From contig JAJFIV010000012.1 in the NCBI GenBank assembly GCA_021774625.1, positions 57,103 to 121,102 on the forward strand: DNA of 64,000 bases, written 5' to 3'. This DNA comes from Alphaproteobacteria bacterium (GTDB lineage Bacteria > Pseudomonadota > Alphaproteobacteria > Sphingomonadales > JAKSBY01). The stretch's first letter is position 1. Each line of letters starts with the position of its first letter. Below, piece by piece: positions 39,420-47,853 of the stretch. The position numbers and the translations under genes are program-made. The notes beneath the pieces were generated by a model. That model was not told the origin of the DNA. It ran no database searches and was given only the letters and a program-made list of their open reading frames with translations.

Positions 39420-41444
39420 ATGACCGGAAAAGAAGGCGCCAGACCCCGGGCCGTCGCACTCGTCGGCCCTTATCAAAGTGGTAAAACCACGCTTTTGGAA
39501 AGCATCCTCCATATGACGGGCATGACCGGCCGCAAGGGCTCGGTCACGGCCGGAACAACCGTTGGTGATTCGTCGCCGGAAGCCCGCGCCCACCTGATGG
39601 GTGTGGAGCTGAATGCCGCGACCGCGGTTTTTATGGATGACAGCTTTACCTTTCTGGACTGTCCCGGATCGGTGGAATTTTTTCAGGATACGCTCAATGC
39701 CGTGATCGGCGTCGATGCGGCCATTGTGGTGTGCGAGCCGGACCCGGTCAGGGTGATGGCGCTGACCCCTTATACCAAGGCGCTGGATGATCAGGGGGTG
39801 CCTTATATCATTTTTGTCAACAAGATCGACAAGGCCGTGGGGCGCGTTCAGGAGTTGAAGGACGCCCTGCAGGCGGTTTTGAACAAGCCAGTGGTGCTGC
39901 GGCAGATCCCGCTGCGGGACGGTGAAAACATCACCGGCTATGTGGACCTTGCCAGTAGCCGGGCCTATGTCTATCGCAAGGAAGGGCCGTCCAAAGTCAT
40001 CGACGCACCGTCCGATGAGGGGGAGCGCATCGCCGATGCCCGCTATCAGATGCTGGAAACCCTGGCGGATTTTGACGATCACCTGATGGAAGAGCTTCTG
40101 GAAGATGTCGACCCGTCCAGGGATGAGATTTTCAGCGACCTGACTGCGGATTTACGCGAAAGGCTGATTGTTCCCGTCATGTTTGGCGCCGGCGATACGG
40201 AGCACGGCGTGTTCCGTCTGCTGAAGGTGCTGCGCCATGAAACGCCGGACCTGAAAGCCACCATGAAGCGTATCGGCGCCGATGCCATCGCTGGCGATGT
40301 TTTGGGTCAGGTGATCAAAACCTATTACACCCAGCATGGCGGCAAGCTGTCGCTGACCCGTATTTATAAAGGGAAGGTGAAGGAAGGCGATATCCTGAAT
40401 GGCGAGCGGGTGTCGGGTGTTCTGAAAATGATGGGCGGGCAGACGGAAAAACTGTCCGCCGGCAGCCCGGGCAGGATTGTCGCTCTTGCCCGCATGGACG
40501 GAGTGAAGACCGGCGACACGCTGAAGGCGGAACCCGGCGGTGATAGTCTTGCCAAGGCGGAGGCCCTGGCGCCGGTCTATGGGCTGGCGGCCTATTCCCA
40601 GTCCCGCGGCGATGAAGTGAAGCTGACCGCGGCGCTTTCCAAGGCGTCGGAAGAAGACCCGTCCATTTCCTATGAGCAGAATCCCGATACCCATCAGCTG
40701 GTGATCTGGGGGCAGGGGGAAATGCATCTCCGGGTCGCCGTGGAGCGGCTGAAAAGCAAATCCGGCCTGTCCCTGCGGACGGAGCAGCCGCAGGTCCCCT
40801 ATAAGGAAAGCATCCGCAAGAGCATTGTACAGCGGGGCCGCCACAAGAAACAGTCCGGAGGGCATGGCCAGTTCGGCGATGTTGTGATTGAGGTCAAGCC
40901 GTTGCCGCGCGGATCGGGATTTCAGTTTACGGAAAGCATCAAGGGGGGCGTGGTGCCGAAGCAATATATCCCGAGCGTGGAAGCCGGTATCAGGGATTAT
41001 ATGGTGCAGGGGCCGCTGGGCTTTCCGGTGGTTGATTTTGCGGTCGAGTTGCAGGACGGCTCCTATCACAGCGTTGACAGTTCCGATCAGGCCTTTCGCA
41101 TCGCCGGACGCATTGCGGTGGTGGAAGCGCTGCCGAATTGTCAGCCGGTGCTGCTGGAGCCGATCCTTTCAGTGGATGTTTTTGTGCCGAGCGAATTCAC
41201 ATCGAACGTCAACGGGCTGATTACCGGCCACCGCGGCCAGATGCTCGGCTTTGACGCCCGGCCGGGCTGGACCGGCTGGGACGTGGTTCATGCCTATCTG
41301 CCGCAGTCGGAAATGGTGAATCTGATCGTTGAACTGCGCTCCCTTACGCAGGGCACAGGCACCTTTAACTGGCAATTTGATCATCTTTCGGAACTGGTAG
41401 GGCGTCTCGCCGATCAGGTGGTAAGCGAGCGGTCGGCAGCTTAG
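39420..41444 (+). CDS. Elongation factor G-like translational GTPase
   Basis: 674 aa with all EF-G domains: G1 GPYQSGKTTLLES, G3 LDCPGSVEFF, G4 FVNKIDKA, domain II around VIKTYYTQHGGKLSLTRIYKG, domain IV FPVVDFAVELQDGSYHSVDSSDQAF and domain V EFTSNVNGLITGHRGQMLGFD. It is shorter than canonical EF-G (about 690-700 aa) and lacks the usual N-terminal RNIGIxAHIDAGKTT wording, so it is an EF-G paralogue rather than the main fusA product. No rps or tuf genes are adjacent. Precise role unknown. Confidence 0.9.
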   Translation: MTGKEGARPRAVALVGPYQSGKTTLLESILHMTGMTGRKGSVTAGTTVGDSSPEARAHLMGVELNAATAVFMDDSFTFLDCPGSVEFFQDTLNAVIGVDAAIVVCEPDPVRVMALTPYTKALDDQGVPYIIFVNKIDKAVGRVQELKDALQAVLNKPVVLRQIPLRDGENITGYVDLASSRAYVYRKEGPSKVIDAPSDEGERIADARYQMLETLADFDDHLMEELLEDVDPSRDEIFSDLTADLRERLIVPVMFGAGDTEHGVFRLLKVLRHETPDLKATMKRIGADAIAGDVLGQVIKTYYTQHGGKLSLTRIYKGKVKEGDILNGERVSGVLKMMGGQTEKLSAGSPGRIVALARMDGVKTGDTLKAEPGGDSLAKAEALAPVYGLAAYSQSRGDEVKLTAALSKASEEDPSISYEQNPDTHQLVIWGQGEMHLRVAVERLKSKSGLSLRTEQPQVPYKESIRKSIVQRGRHKKQSGGHGQFGDVVIEVKPLPRGSGFQFTESIKGGVVPKQYIPSVEAGIRDYMVQGPLGFPVVDFAVELQDGSYHSVDSSDQAFRIAGRIAVVEALPNCQPVLLEPILSVDVFVPSEFTSNVNGLITGHRGQMLGFDARPGWTGWDVVHAYLPQSEMVNLIVELRSLTQGTGTFNWQFDHLSELVGRLADQVVSERSAA

Positions 41445-41470
41445 TAATCGATTTATACGATTATTAATAC

Positions 41471-41482
41471 GATTATAATCGG
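41471..41482. promoter_or_regulatory. Perfect palindrome upstream of the dps promoter
   Basis: CGATTATAATCG is a perfect 12-bp palindrome directly before the predicted -35 box of dps; a related half site (ACGATTAT) occurs about 15 bp upstream. A possible regulator site. Confidence 0.5.
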
Positions 41483-41484
41483 TT

Positions 41485-41530
41485 TGATATTCATCAAGGC
41501 GTTCCGCTATATTCTGTATAGAATTTAGCA
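41485..41530 (+). promoter_or_regulatory. dps promoter with overlapping operator-like palindrome
   Basis: TTGATA (41485) and TATATT (41509), 18 bp apart, make a plausible promoter. The 24-bp imperfect palindrome GCTATATTCTGTATAGAATTTAGC (41507-41530; 10 of 12 positions symmetrical) covers the -10 box and the start region, as expected for repressor control of an iron- or peroxide-responsive gene. The regulator is not identified. Confidence 0.62.
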
Positions 41531-41555
41531 TCAATCAGGAATGAGGTGAGCCAAG

Positions 41556-42026
41556 ATGGATATCAATATCGGTATTGAAAAAGCGGAACGGGAAAATATT
41601 GCGGAGGGTCTCTCGCGGCTTCTGGCGGACAGCTATACGCTTTATCTGAAGACCCATAACTATCACTGGAATGTCGCCGGCCCCATGTTCCAGACGCTCC
41701 ACACCATGTTCGAGGCGCAATATACGGAACTGTGGCAGGCACTGGATGAAATCGCCGAGCGCATCCGGGCGTTGGGCGTATTCGCGCCGGGCACCTACAA
41801 GGCTTTCGCGGAGCTTAGCAGCATTCCGGAAGAGGATGGTGTGCCGGCGGCGGAGGACATGATCCGCAATCTGGTGGCGGGCCATGAGGCGGTGGTGCGC
41901 ACTGCGCGCTCAATTTTCCCAGTTGCGGAACGGTCGAGCGATGAGCCAACCGCCGATCTTCTGACCCAGCGCATGCAGGTGAGTGAAAAAACCGCCTGGA
42001 TGCTCAGGAGTCTGCTGGCGAAATAA
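41556..42026 (+). CDS. dps: Dps family DNA-binding ferritin-like protein
   Basis: 156-aa mini-ferritin protecting DNA by oxidising and storing iron. The ferroxidase residues lie in [43 protein letters not shown], the typical Dps intersubunit site (His, Asp/Glu). AATGAGGTGAG lies just before the ATG. The upstream palindromes suggest regulation by iron or oxidative stress. Confidence 0.95.
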   Translation: MDINIGIEKAERENIAEGLSRLLADSYTLYLKTHNYHWNVAGPMFQTLHTMFEAQYTELWQALDEIAERIRALGVFAPGTYKAFAELSSIPEEDGVPAAEDMIRNLVAGHEAVVRTARSIFPVAERSSDEPTADLLTQRMQVSEKTAWMLRSLLAK

Positions 42027-42060
42027 GAAAAAGACCGTTCATCCGGCCCCTGGATATCTT

Positions 42061-42795
42061 TCAGTCCTGGGCCCGCTTTAAAGCATTTTCGACCGCCCGG
42101 AGCTGGGCATCGACCGAAATGGTGATTTCCGAAGTGACTTCCAGCTTCCGGTCTTCGAAAATATCTTTTTCAGGATATTTTTTCCGCCATTGGCCGACCT
42201 TTTTATCACGCGCCCGGATCAGCTCCGCCATTTGCGGTTTGAACAGGCGGAACATGGCCGTCAGCCAGCGGTTGACCGCCCAGGACGGATGGGTGTGATC
42301 AATCTCGTAACGGTCCAGCATCGGAATCAGTTCGTCCGCGCCATACCAGGTTTCATCGGTCACCCAGCGGTTGACGGTGAACATCTTGATGGGAAAACCC
42401 TTTTTATCCATTGAAATGGATATCAGGTGGGTCCCGATACGGTCGTCATTCTCTTTTTGAGGATGCGCAAGCGCATAGGGCTCCGCCCCGTCGGGAATGC
42501 CGTCATAACGCATGAAGGTATGAAAATGGCCATGCTCACCGGGCCGGTCGCTTTTGGGATGGGCATGATAGTAATATTGACCGTGGGTTTCCCAGTCTAC
42601 CGCATCGCCCGGCGGATAATGATCCCATTCATAAAAGGTGTCGTGAAAACGGATAATTTCCCGGACAAGATTGCTTTTGGCCTTTTTCAGAACCCGGTAA
42701 CAGCCCCGAATTTCCTGCCCGGCGGCAGCCATGTGCTCTAAATCTGCGCTGGGCAGCGCGGCAAGCCCGGTATTTGCTTTTTTCCCGTCACTCAT
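42061..42795 (-). CDS. Conserved hypothetical protein with His/Tyr-rich centre
   Basis: 244 aa, no signal peptide or TM helix. The centre is rich in His, Tyr and Trp: FHDTFYEWDHYPPGDAVDWE, THGQYYYHAHP and GEHGHFHTFMRY, an arrangement that could hold metal. The C-terminal third is Lys/Arg-rich and helical. It looks like the family I remember as DUF6969, but I am unsure. It starts 12 bp after the FGE-like lipoprotein gene, with which it should share a transcript, so it is likely part of the Cys-repeat/P460 system. Function unknown. Confidence 0.75.
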   Translation of the reverse strand: MSDGKKANTGLAALPSADLEHMAAAGQEIRGCYRVLKKAKSNLVREIIRFHDTFYEWDHYPPGDAVDWETHGQYYYHAHPKSDRPGEHGHFHTFMRYDGIPDGAEPYALAHPQKENDDRIGTHLISISMDKKGFPIKMFTVNRWVTDETWYGADELIPMLDRYEIDHTHPSWAVNRWLTAMFRLFKPQMAELIRARDKKVGQWRKKYPEKDIFEDRKLEVTSEITISVDAQLRAVENALKRAQD

Positions 42796-42807
42796 GGGCG
42801 CAGTTTG

Positions 42808-43659
42808 TCATTCGGAAGCGCTGCGGACAAGACGAAATCCGACCAGAATATGTTTGATGTCATCAGGACGGCTGTGACGCGCGGCCGGCCGGCAGACGCC
42901 GCAGCCGCTGTCATCCCATGAGCCGCCTTTGACAATATGCCGGCCGGCGGGTCCCTCTGTGGATGTCCATTCAAACACCTGTCCGGCGGCATCAAGCATG
43001 CCATATGGACTGGCGCCTTCAGGGAAGGAATTGACCGGCATTGTATCGAAGGGCCCGTTATCATGGCTGTTGAGGCGGGCGGCATCAAACATGTCGCTCC
43101 AGGGAAAAGCCCGGCCGTCCGCGCCCCGTGCAGCCTTTTCCCATTCCTGCTCCGTCGCCAGCCGCCAATCTTCACCGGTTTCCACTGAAAGCCAGGCGGC
43201 ATAGGCTTGCGCATCGTGATAGGAGACCATAACAACGGGATGGTCTTCCCGCCCTTCAGGCGCTTTGCCGCCGGTCCAGGCGAAACGGCGGGTGCTTTCA
43301 TAAGGATGAATCAGGCCATAACCATCCCAGGTTTCCCTCTCGACATCCGGTGCGGGATAACCGGTCGCGTTGATAAAGACGGCATAGTCCCGGCTTGTGA
43401 CCAGACTTTTCATGATATGGAAGGCAGGCAGAGCGACGTCCTGCCGGGCCGGTTCATTTTCGTACCATTCCTGATTGCGGGTCGCGGAATGGCCGTAGGC
43501 GGACTCGTCAAGGCGGTAGGCCATTTCCCGCTCCGCCCGGTCAGAGCCTGTTATAAAAGAGCCTTCCGGGACGGTTACTGTTTGCGGACCTGACGAGGCC
43601 GCGTCACAGGCGCTTAAAAAGACAAAAAACAACAGCGCCAAACCATGCAGGGCGCGCAT
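42808..43659 (-). CDS. Formylglycine-generating-enzyme-like (SUMF1) lipoprotein
   Basis: 283-aa lipoprotein (MRALHGLALLFFVFLSAC, lipobox LSAC). The SUMF1/FGE-sulfatase fold is clear: VPEGSFITGS, HPVVMVSYHDAQAYAAWLS, WRLATEQEWEKAARG, SPYGMLDAAGQVFEWTS and KGGSWDDSGCGVC. Canonical FGE has a Cys three residues after GGS and a second Cys five further on. Here Asp replaces the first and a GCGVC pair is shifted, so true formylglycine formation is doubtful. Membrane-anchored, facing the periplasm. ATG at 43659 gives the clean signal peptide; 43695 is the longer option. Confidence 0.88.
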   Translation of the reverse strand: MRALHGLALLFFVFLSACDAASSGPQTVTVPEGSFITGSDRAEREMAYRLDESAYGHSATRNQEWYENEPARQDVALPAFHIMKSLVTSRDYAVFINATGYPAPDVERETWDGYGLIHPYESTRRFAWTGGKAPEGREDHPVVMVSYHDAQAYAAWLSVETGEDWRLATEQEWEKAARGADGRAFPWSDMFDAARLNSHDNGPFDTMPVNSFPEGASPYGMLDAAGQVFEWTSTEGPAGRHIVKGGSWDDSGCGVCRPAARHSRPDDIKHILVGFRLVRSASE

Positions 43660-43715
43660 CCGGATATTGAACCAGAGCGCGCCCCGACATGGCATGTTCT
43701 TTCTTGTCCGGCTTA

Positions 43716-44690
43716 TCAGTTCCCTTTCCTGTATTCTTCAGGCATGAAGAATAAATGGTCCTGATCCGCCATGACGGCGTGGCAGTCGATGCAGAATTGC
43801 ATCCCGCCGGAATTCTTGCCGTTGGTCACACCGAAAGTCGAACCATCCGGCATCAGCATGGTATATTTCCAGTTGCCGCTTTCAGCGTTAAAGCCACCGG
43901 TCATCTTCTCCATCAAAAAGAGCGGTCCGACCTGTACTTCGCCATTATGTGCGACTGTTATACTGTCTTTTGCCAGCACCGAACCAACCGGCAATGTGCC
44001 GGCCTCTTCAAACCGGCCATAGTTAGAGGCTTTGGCGTTGGCGTAATTGTTAACGTAACGGCCGCCATGCGTGCCGGAAACATACGGGACAGTGTTATAA
44101 CTTTGCCAGTCTGTGAAGCCGCCTGCGTTAGCCGCGCCCGCGCCATCAGCAAAAGTCGCTTTAATCTTACCCTTGATGCAGTCATAGGCCGATGCCGCCT
44201 CGGCATCTGTCAGTTCCACACCACCGCCGCCTGCGCAGGGATTGCACGGATTGCAGGGGTTACACGGATTGCAGGCAGCAGCGCAGGGATTGCAAGGATT
44301 GCATCCGCCGGCCTTCATGGCGGCGCAGGGATTGCAGGGGTTGCAGCCACCGCATTTCATGGCGGCGCAGGGATTGCAGGGGTTGCAGCCACCGCATTTC
44401 ATGGCGGCGCAGGGATTGCACGGGTTGCATCCGCCGCATTTCATGGCGGCGCAGGGATTGCATTTATAGGCTGCGGCCACCCTCGGAACGACACAGGTTC
44501 CAGCTGCAGCGCAAGGGTTGGCGCTTTGTGCCGATGCCGCGCTTTCCGTTGATGCTGTATTGCGGCTTGCCGCGTCAGGGTTTTCACCGCCTTCGCTGCA
44601 GGCGGCAACCACAAGACTTGCCGATAGCCCGAACACGCCAACGATGAATGGCATGCCGGTTGTTGATTTTAGTCTGGTCCTGATTGTCAT
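43716..44690 (-). CDS. Lipoprotein with Cys-Asn-Pro-Cys repeats and C-terminal cytochrome P460-like domain
   Basis: 324 aa. Signal peptide with lipobox ending VVAAC, a Ser/Ala-rich linker, then a Cys-rich tract built of [14 protein letters not shown] units that decays into CNPC runs and a Gly linker. The last 160 residues resemble cytochrome P460/c'-beta: [48 protein letters not shown] and a terminal heme c motif in [18 protein letters not shown]. It should be anchored in the periplasm. P460 proteins act on hydroxylamine or NO; the repeat probably binds metal or heme, which is inference. ATG at 44690 chosen for the lipoprotein signal. Confidence 0.86.
   Translation of the reverse strand: MTIRTRLKSTTGMPFIVGVFGLSASLVVAACSEGGENPDAASRNTASTESAASAQSANPCAAAGTCVVPRVAAAYKCNPCAAMKCGGCNPCNPCAAMKCGGCNPCNPCAAMKCGGCNPCNPCAAMKAGGCNPCNPCAAACNPCNPCNPCNPCAGGGGVELTDAEAASAYDCIKGKIKATFADGAGAANAGGFTDWQSYNTVPYVSGTHGGRYVNNYANAKASNYGRFEEAGTLPVGSVLAKDSITVAHNGEVQVGPLFLMEKMTGGFNAESGNWKYTMLMPDGSTFGVTNGKNSGGMQFCIDCHAVMADQDHLFFMPEEYRKGN
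44314..44481. repeat. 42-bp tandem coding repeat ([14 protein letters not shown] units)
   Basis: Units start at 44314, 44356, 44398 and 44440 with 42-bp spacing, beginning TTCATGGCGGCGCAGGGATT. The first two are identical over their length; the third has a few changes and the fourth runs into unique sequence. Lower-order ATTGCA(C/G)GG repeats extend left to about 44230. The period is a multiple of three, so copy-number change keeps the frame. Confidence 0.9.
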
Positions 44691-44904
44691 GCTTTTTTCC
44701 AGGTTGGGTGAGCCCCAAACATCCCCAAAGCCCACCGGTTAAAATTTAAGTTATTTTTAAAGCCTTGCGCCGGCGAAGTCCATTAAGAGTTAATAGAGTT
44801 TACGTAACGCAGGATCACATTGCTGTGATGCCGGGCAATGATCTGGGACAGCCATGAATTGCAATTCCGTGGTTCACAGGAAATTTTTCTGTGGTAAGGT
44901 CCGG

Positions 44905-45684
44905 ATGGCCGTGCAAGCACAATTCCGGCGCGTAGCGGGGGCGGACAGTTTTATTATGATTTCCTTGAGGGCGGGCTTATCTCTTAAAATACTGTTTTTT
45001 TGCGCTGTTATCGGGCTGATTTGCACCGCCCGGCTTTCGGTCTCCGAAGCACAGACAGTGAACGACGAAAACATCCGGCGGGCGGCGCAGGAAGTCCTTT
45101 CGAATTCCAGTCTCCAGACCACCATGCCGGACCGGGAAGCAATGCCGGAACGTTCTGACCCGCCAACTGTCCCGAAATGGGTGGCCAAGACCATCGGCAT
45201 TATCGTGATAGCCGGCGTCATCATTGGGGTCCTCATTATTTTATATCTTCTGGTCCGTTCTCTGATGGACCGGCGCCTGCGCGGGGGCGGGCTGACGGTA
45301 AAAACGGAAAAAGAACAGACCACAGCCCCTGTTGCGCCCGTCAAAGTAAAAGCCCTGGATGAAATGCCGCTGCCGGCCCTGGCCGATGCGGAAAAACTGG
45401 CCAAAGAGGGGTTCTATACCGACGCCATTCATATTCTTTTGCTGCTCGCAATCGACGATATCCGCAAGCGTTCGCAGGAAATTCTCCATCCCTCCCTCAC
45501 CGGGCGCGAGATTTTTGGCAAAGTGAAGCTGAACACAGACGTCGCCGCGGTTGTAAAATATATCCTGCAAACGTCCGAGCGGGCCTATTTCGGTCAAAAG
45601 AAAGCGGATGAGGGAGACTATCGCACCTGCCGCGACCGCTATCAGCAATTCCAGTCGGCATTCAATGGCAAAGGGGCGCAGTGA
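44905..45684 (+). CDS. DUF4129-type membrane protein
   Basis: About 259 aa. A signal-like segment (LSLKILFFCAVIGLICTARL), a periplasmic stretch, a second TM (TIGIIVIAGVIIGVLIILYLLVRSL), then a cytoplasmic domain with KLAKEGFYTDAIHILLLLAIDDI and HPSLTGREI, as in DUF4129 proteins of MoxR/DUF58 clusters. Start uncertain: ATG 44905 has TAAGG upstream; 44854 (track) and 44956 (best signal peptide) are alternatives. Its stop overlaps the DUF4350 start. Confidence 0.78.
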   Translation: MAVQAQFRRVAGADSFIMISLRAGLSLKILFFCAVIGLICTARLSVSEAQTVNDENIRRAAQEVLSNSSLQTTMPDREAMPERSDPPTVPKWVAKTIGIIVIAGVIIGVLIILYLLVRSLMDRRLRGGGLTVKTEKEQTTAPVAPVKVKALDEMPLPALADAEKLAKEGFYTDAIHILLLLAIDDIRKRSQEILHPSLTGREIFGKVKLNTDVAAVVKYILQTSERAYFGQKKADEGDYRTCRDRYQQFQSAFNGKGAQ

Positions 45685-46919
45685 TGGCGGAACGCGCGGT
45701 CTTTTCGCCGATGATTGTCGCCGCGCTGATCGTGGTCGGTCTTTTGTCTTTTCTCGGCGCGATTCTGATTTTTACCTATGGCGAGGACAGCGGGCAGGCG
45801 ACGACGGTCGACGCCAACGCTTATTCCCGGTCGGCTATCGGCCACAGGGCGTTTGTCGATCTGTTGAAAAGACTTGATATTCCGGTCCTTGTCAGCCGCT
45901 ACCGCTCGGCGGAAAAGGCTCTGTATCAGGATGTACTGATGGTGATGGAGCCGGATGCCACCGAAGAGGCCATGGAGGATATCCTGACGGCGGATATGAT
46001 CATTGTGGTGCTGCCGAAATGGCGCGGCGGCCGCAGCCGGGAAAAACCCCTATGGCTGGGCCGGATGAGCCTGATTGACGAAGAAAAGGTGAACAGGGTC
46101 CTTAAGAGCATTGATCCGGAAGCAGCAATCACCCGGCCCGAGGAAAAACCGGTCTGGGCAATGAGTGAGGAGCTGCCCGACCCGGACTTACCTGATCCGC
46201 AGCTTATTTCCGGCGCCGGTACGGGCCTCGCGCCTCTCCTGACAAGCGACCGGGGCATTCTGGTAGGCGAGCTGCAGACGGATGATCAGACCATATGGGT
46301 GGTTTCTGACCCGGATCTTTTTTCCAATCACGGGCTGGCGCGCGGCGATAATGCGGTGATCGCCGTCAATCTTGTTGCACTGTTCCGGGCCGGGGACCAG
46401 GGACTGGTGATTGATGAAACCCTTCACGGCTTTCAGATTGACCCCAACCTTATCAGAAGCGCGCTGAGATTTCCTTTTGTCCTGGCAACTGTTTTGGGTC
46501 TTGCGGCTATTGGTTTTCTGGTATGGGCCGCCACCGGCAGGTTTGGCGCGCCCCTGCCGGTCGGCAAGACCCTTGCGCCCGGCAAAGCCACCCTGATCGA
46601 AAATACCGCGGGCCTGCTGGAATTCGGCAAGCACAACAAGGAAGTGCTGCGCCAGTATCTGGAACGGGCAACCCATGAGGTGGCGCTGGCGGTACATGCG
46701 CCAAAAAATCTTTACGGCCGGGCGCTGGTTGAATGGCTGGACCGGGTGGGACGCGGACAGGGCCAGAAAATACCGTGCAAAACCGTTTATAACCGCGCCG
46801 ATGTGGTTGCCCGCAGCGACTATGCCGATGGCGGGACACTGCTGAAAGTGGCGCAGGACATTTACCATTGGAAAAAGGAGATGCTTCATGGACCTCGAAA
46901 CCGTCCGGGTCATCAGTGA
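45684..46919 (+). CDS. DUF4350 domain membrane protein
   Basis: 411 aa. N-terminal TM ([21 protein letters not shown]), periplasmic domain with [22 protein letters not shown] and a region ending [20 protein letters not shown], second TM ([21 protein letters not shown]), then a cytoplasmic tail. This is the usual plan of DUF4350 proteins, found with MoxR ATPases. ATG at 45684 overlaps the previous stop by one base (TGATG); the MoxR start lies 32 bp inside its end. Confidence 0.88.
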   Translation: MAERAVFSPMIVAALIVVGLLSFLGAILIFTYGEDSGQATTVDANAYSRSAIGHRAFVDLLKRLDIPVLVSRYRSAEKALYQDVLMVMEPDATEEAMEDILTADMIIVVLPKWRGGRSREKPLWLGRMSLIDEEKVNRVLKSIDPEAAITRPEEKPVWAMSEELPDPDLPDPQLISGAGTGLAPLLTSDRGILVGELQTDDQTIWVVSDPDLFSNHGLARGDNAVIAVNLVALFRAGDQGLVIDETLHGFQIDPNLIRSALRFPFVLATVLGLAAIGFLVWAATGRFGAPLPVGKTLAPGKATLIENTAGLLEFGKHNKEVLRQYLERATHEVALAVHAPKNLYGRALVEWLDRVGRGQGQKIPCKTVYNRADVVARSDYADGGTLLKVAQDIYHWKKEMLHGPRNRPGHQ

Positions 46920-47844
46920 AAAATTAAGGGAGCAGGTCAGAAAGACCGTTATCGGCCAGGATCTGGCGCTTGATCTTATGCTGATCGGCCTTTTGTCGGA
47001 AGGGCATATCCTGCTGGAAGGGGTTCCCGGCACGGCGAAAACCCTTTTGGCGCAATCTTTCGCCGCCAGCCTGAAAATGCAGTTCGGCCGGGTGCAGTTC
47101 ACGCCCGATCTGATGCCGGGCGATGTGATAGGCACCAATCTGTTTAATTTCAAGACCAATGAATTTTCCCTCGTCAAAGGGCCGATTTTCACCCAGATAC
47201 TGCTCGCGGACGAAATCAACCGCACACCGCCCAAAACCCAGGCGGCGCTGTTGCAGGCGATGCATGAAAGAACGGTGACCATCGAAAGCGAGACCCATGA
47301 CCTCGGAGCCGGGTTCATGGTCATCGCCACGCAAAATCCCATCGAACAGCAGGGCACCTATCCGCTGCCGGAAGCGCAGCTTGACCGCTTTTTGTTCAAG
47401 CATGTTCTGGATTATCCGAGCCGTGAAGAGGAGCGGGAAATTGTCAAACGCCATGGCCATCGCGTGACCATGCCGCAGCTTCAGGATTTCGGACTGGAAC
47501 AGGTGTCGAATCTTGATGATCTGATTGCTGTGCGAAAAGTCATCGAGGGTATCACCATTTCCGATGAAATTATCGATTATATCGTCGATCTGATCCGGGC
47601 GACCCGGGAACATCCCTCGCTCTCTGTCGGCGCTTCGCCCCGCTCCGCCAACATGCTGACGCGGGCCGCGCGGTCCTTTGCGGCGCTTGACGGCCGCGAT
47701 TATGTGATTCCCGACGATATCAAAACCCTGTCGCTGCCGACCCTGCGGCACCGGGTGGTGCTGGCGCCGGGCGCGGAGATTGAGGGCCTGACAGCTGATC
47801 GGGTGATCCGTCAGATTGTCGATCAGGTTGCTGCGCCGAGATAA
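46888..47844 (+). CDS. MoxR family AAA+ ATPase
   Basis: 318-aa AAA+ chaperone-like ATPase. Walker [15 protein letters not shown], Walker [25 protein letters not shown], sensor region [25 protein letters not shown] and C-terminal lid [23 protein letters not shown] are all typical. MoxR proteins act with a DUF58/vWA partner, encoded next, in maturing or activating other proteins. It overlaps the DUF4350 gene end. Confidence 0.96.
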   Translation: MDLETVRVISEKLREQVRKTVIGQDLALDLMLIGLLSEGHILLEGVPGTAKTLLAQSFAASLKMQFGRVQFTPDLMPGDVIGTNLFNFKTNEFSLVKGPIFTQILLADEINRTPPKTQAALLQAMHERTVTIESETHDLGAGFMVIATQNPIEQQGTYPLPEAQLDRFLFKHVLDYPSREEEREIVKRHGHRVTMPQLQDFGLEQVSNLDDLIAVRKVIEGITISDEIIDYIVDLIRATREHPSLSVGASPRSANMLTRAARSFAALDGRDYVIPDDIKTLSLPTLRHRVVLAPGAEIEGLTADRVIRQIVDQVAAPR

Positions 47845-47853
47845 GGTTCCCTG

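Noticed and set aside
44230-44481. CRISPR-like array
   Set aside because: Units are contiguous without unique spacers and lie in a coding frame; it is a protein repeat.
43755-44552. Plus-strand Gly-Ile-Ala-rich repeat ORF opposite the Cys-repeat gene
   Set aside because: Mirror of the 42-bp repeat. The minus frame has lipobox, heme motif and family homology, so the plus frame is a shadow.
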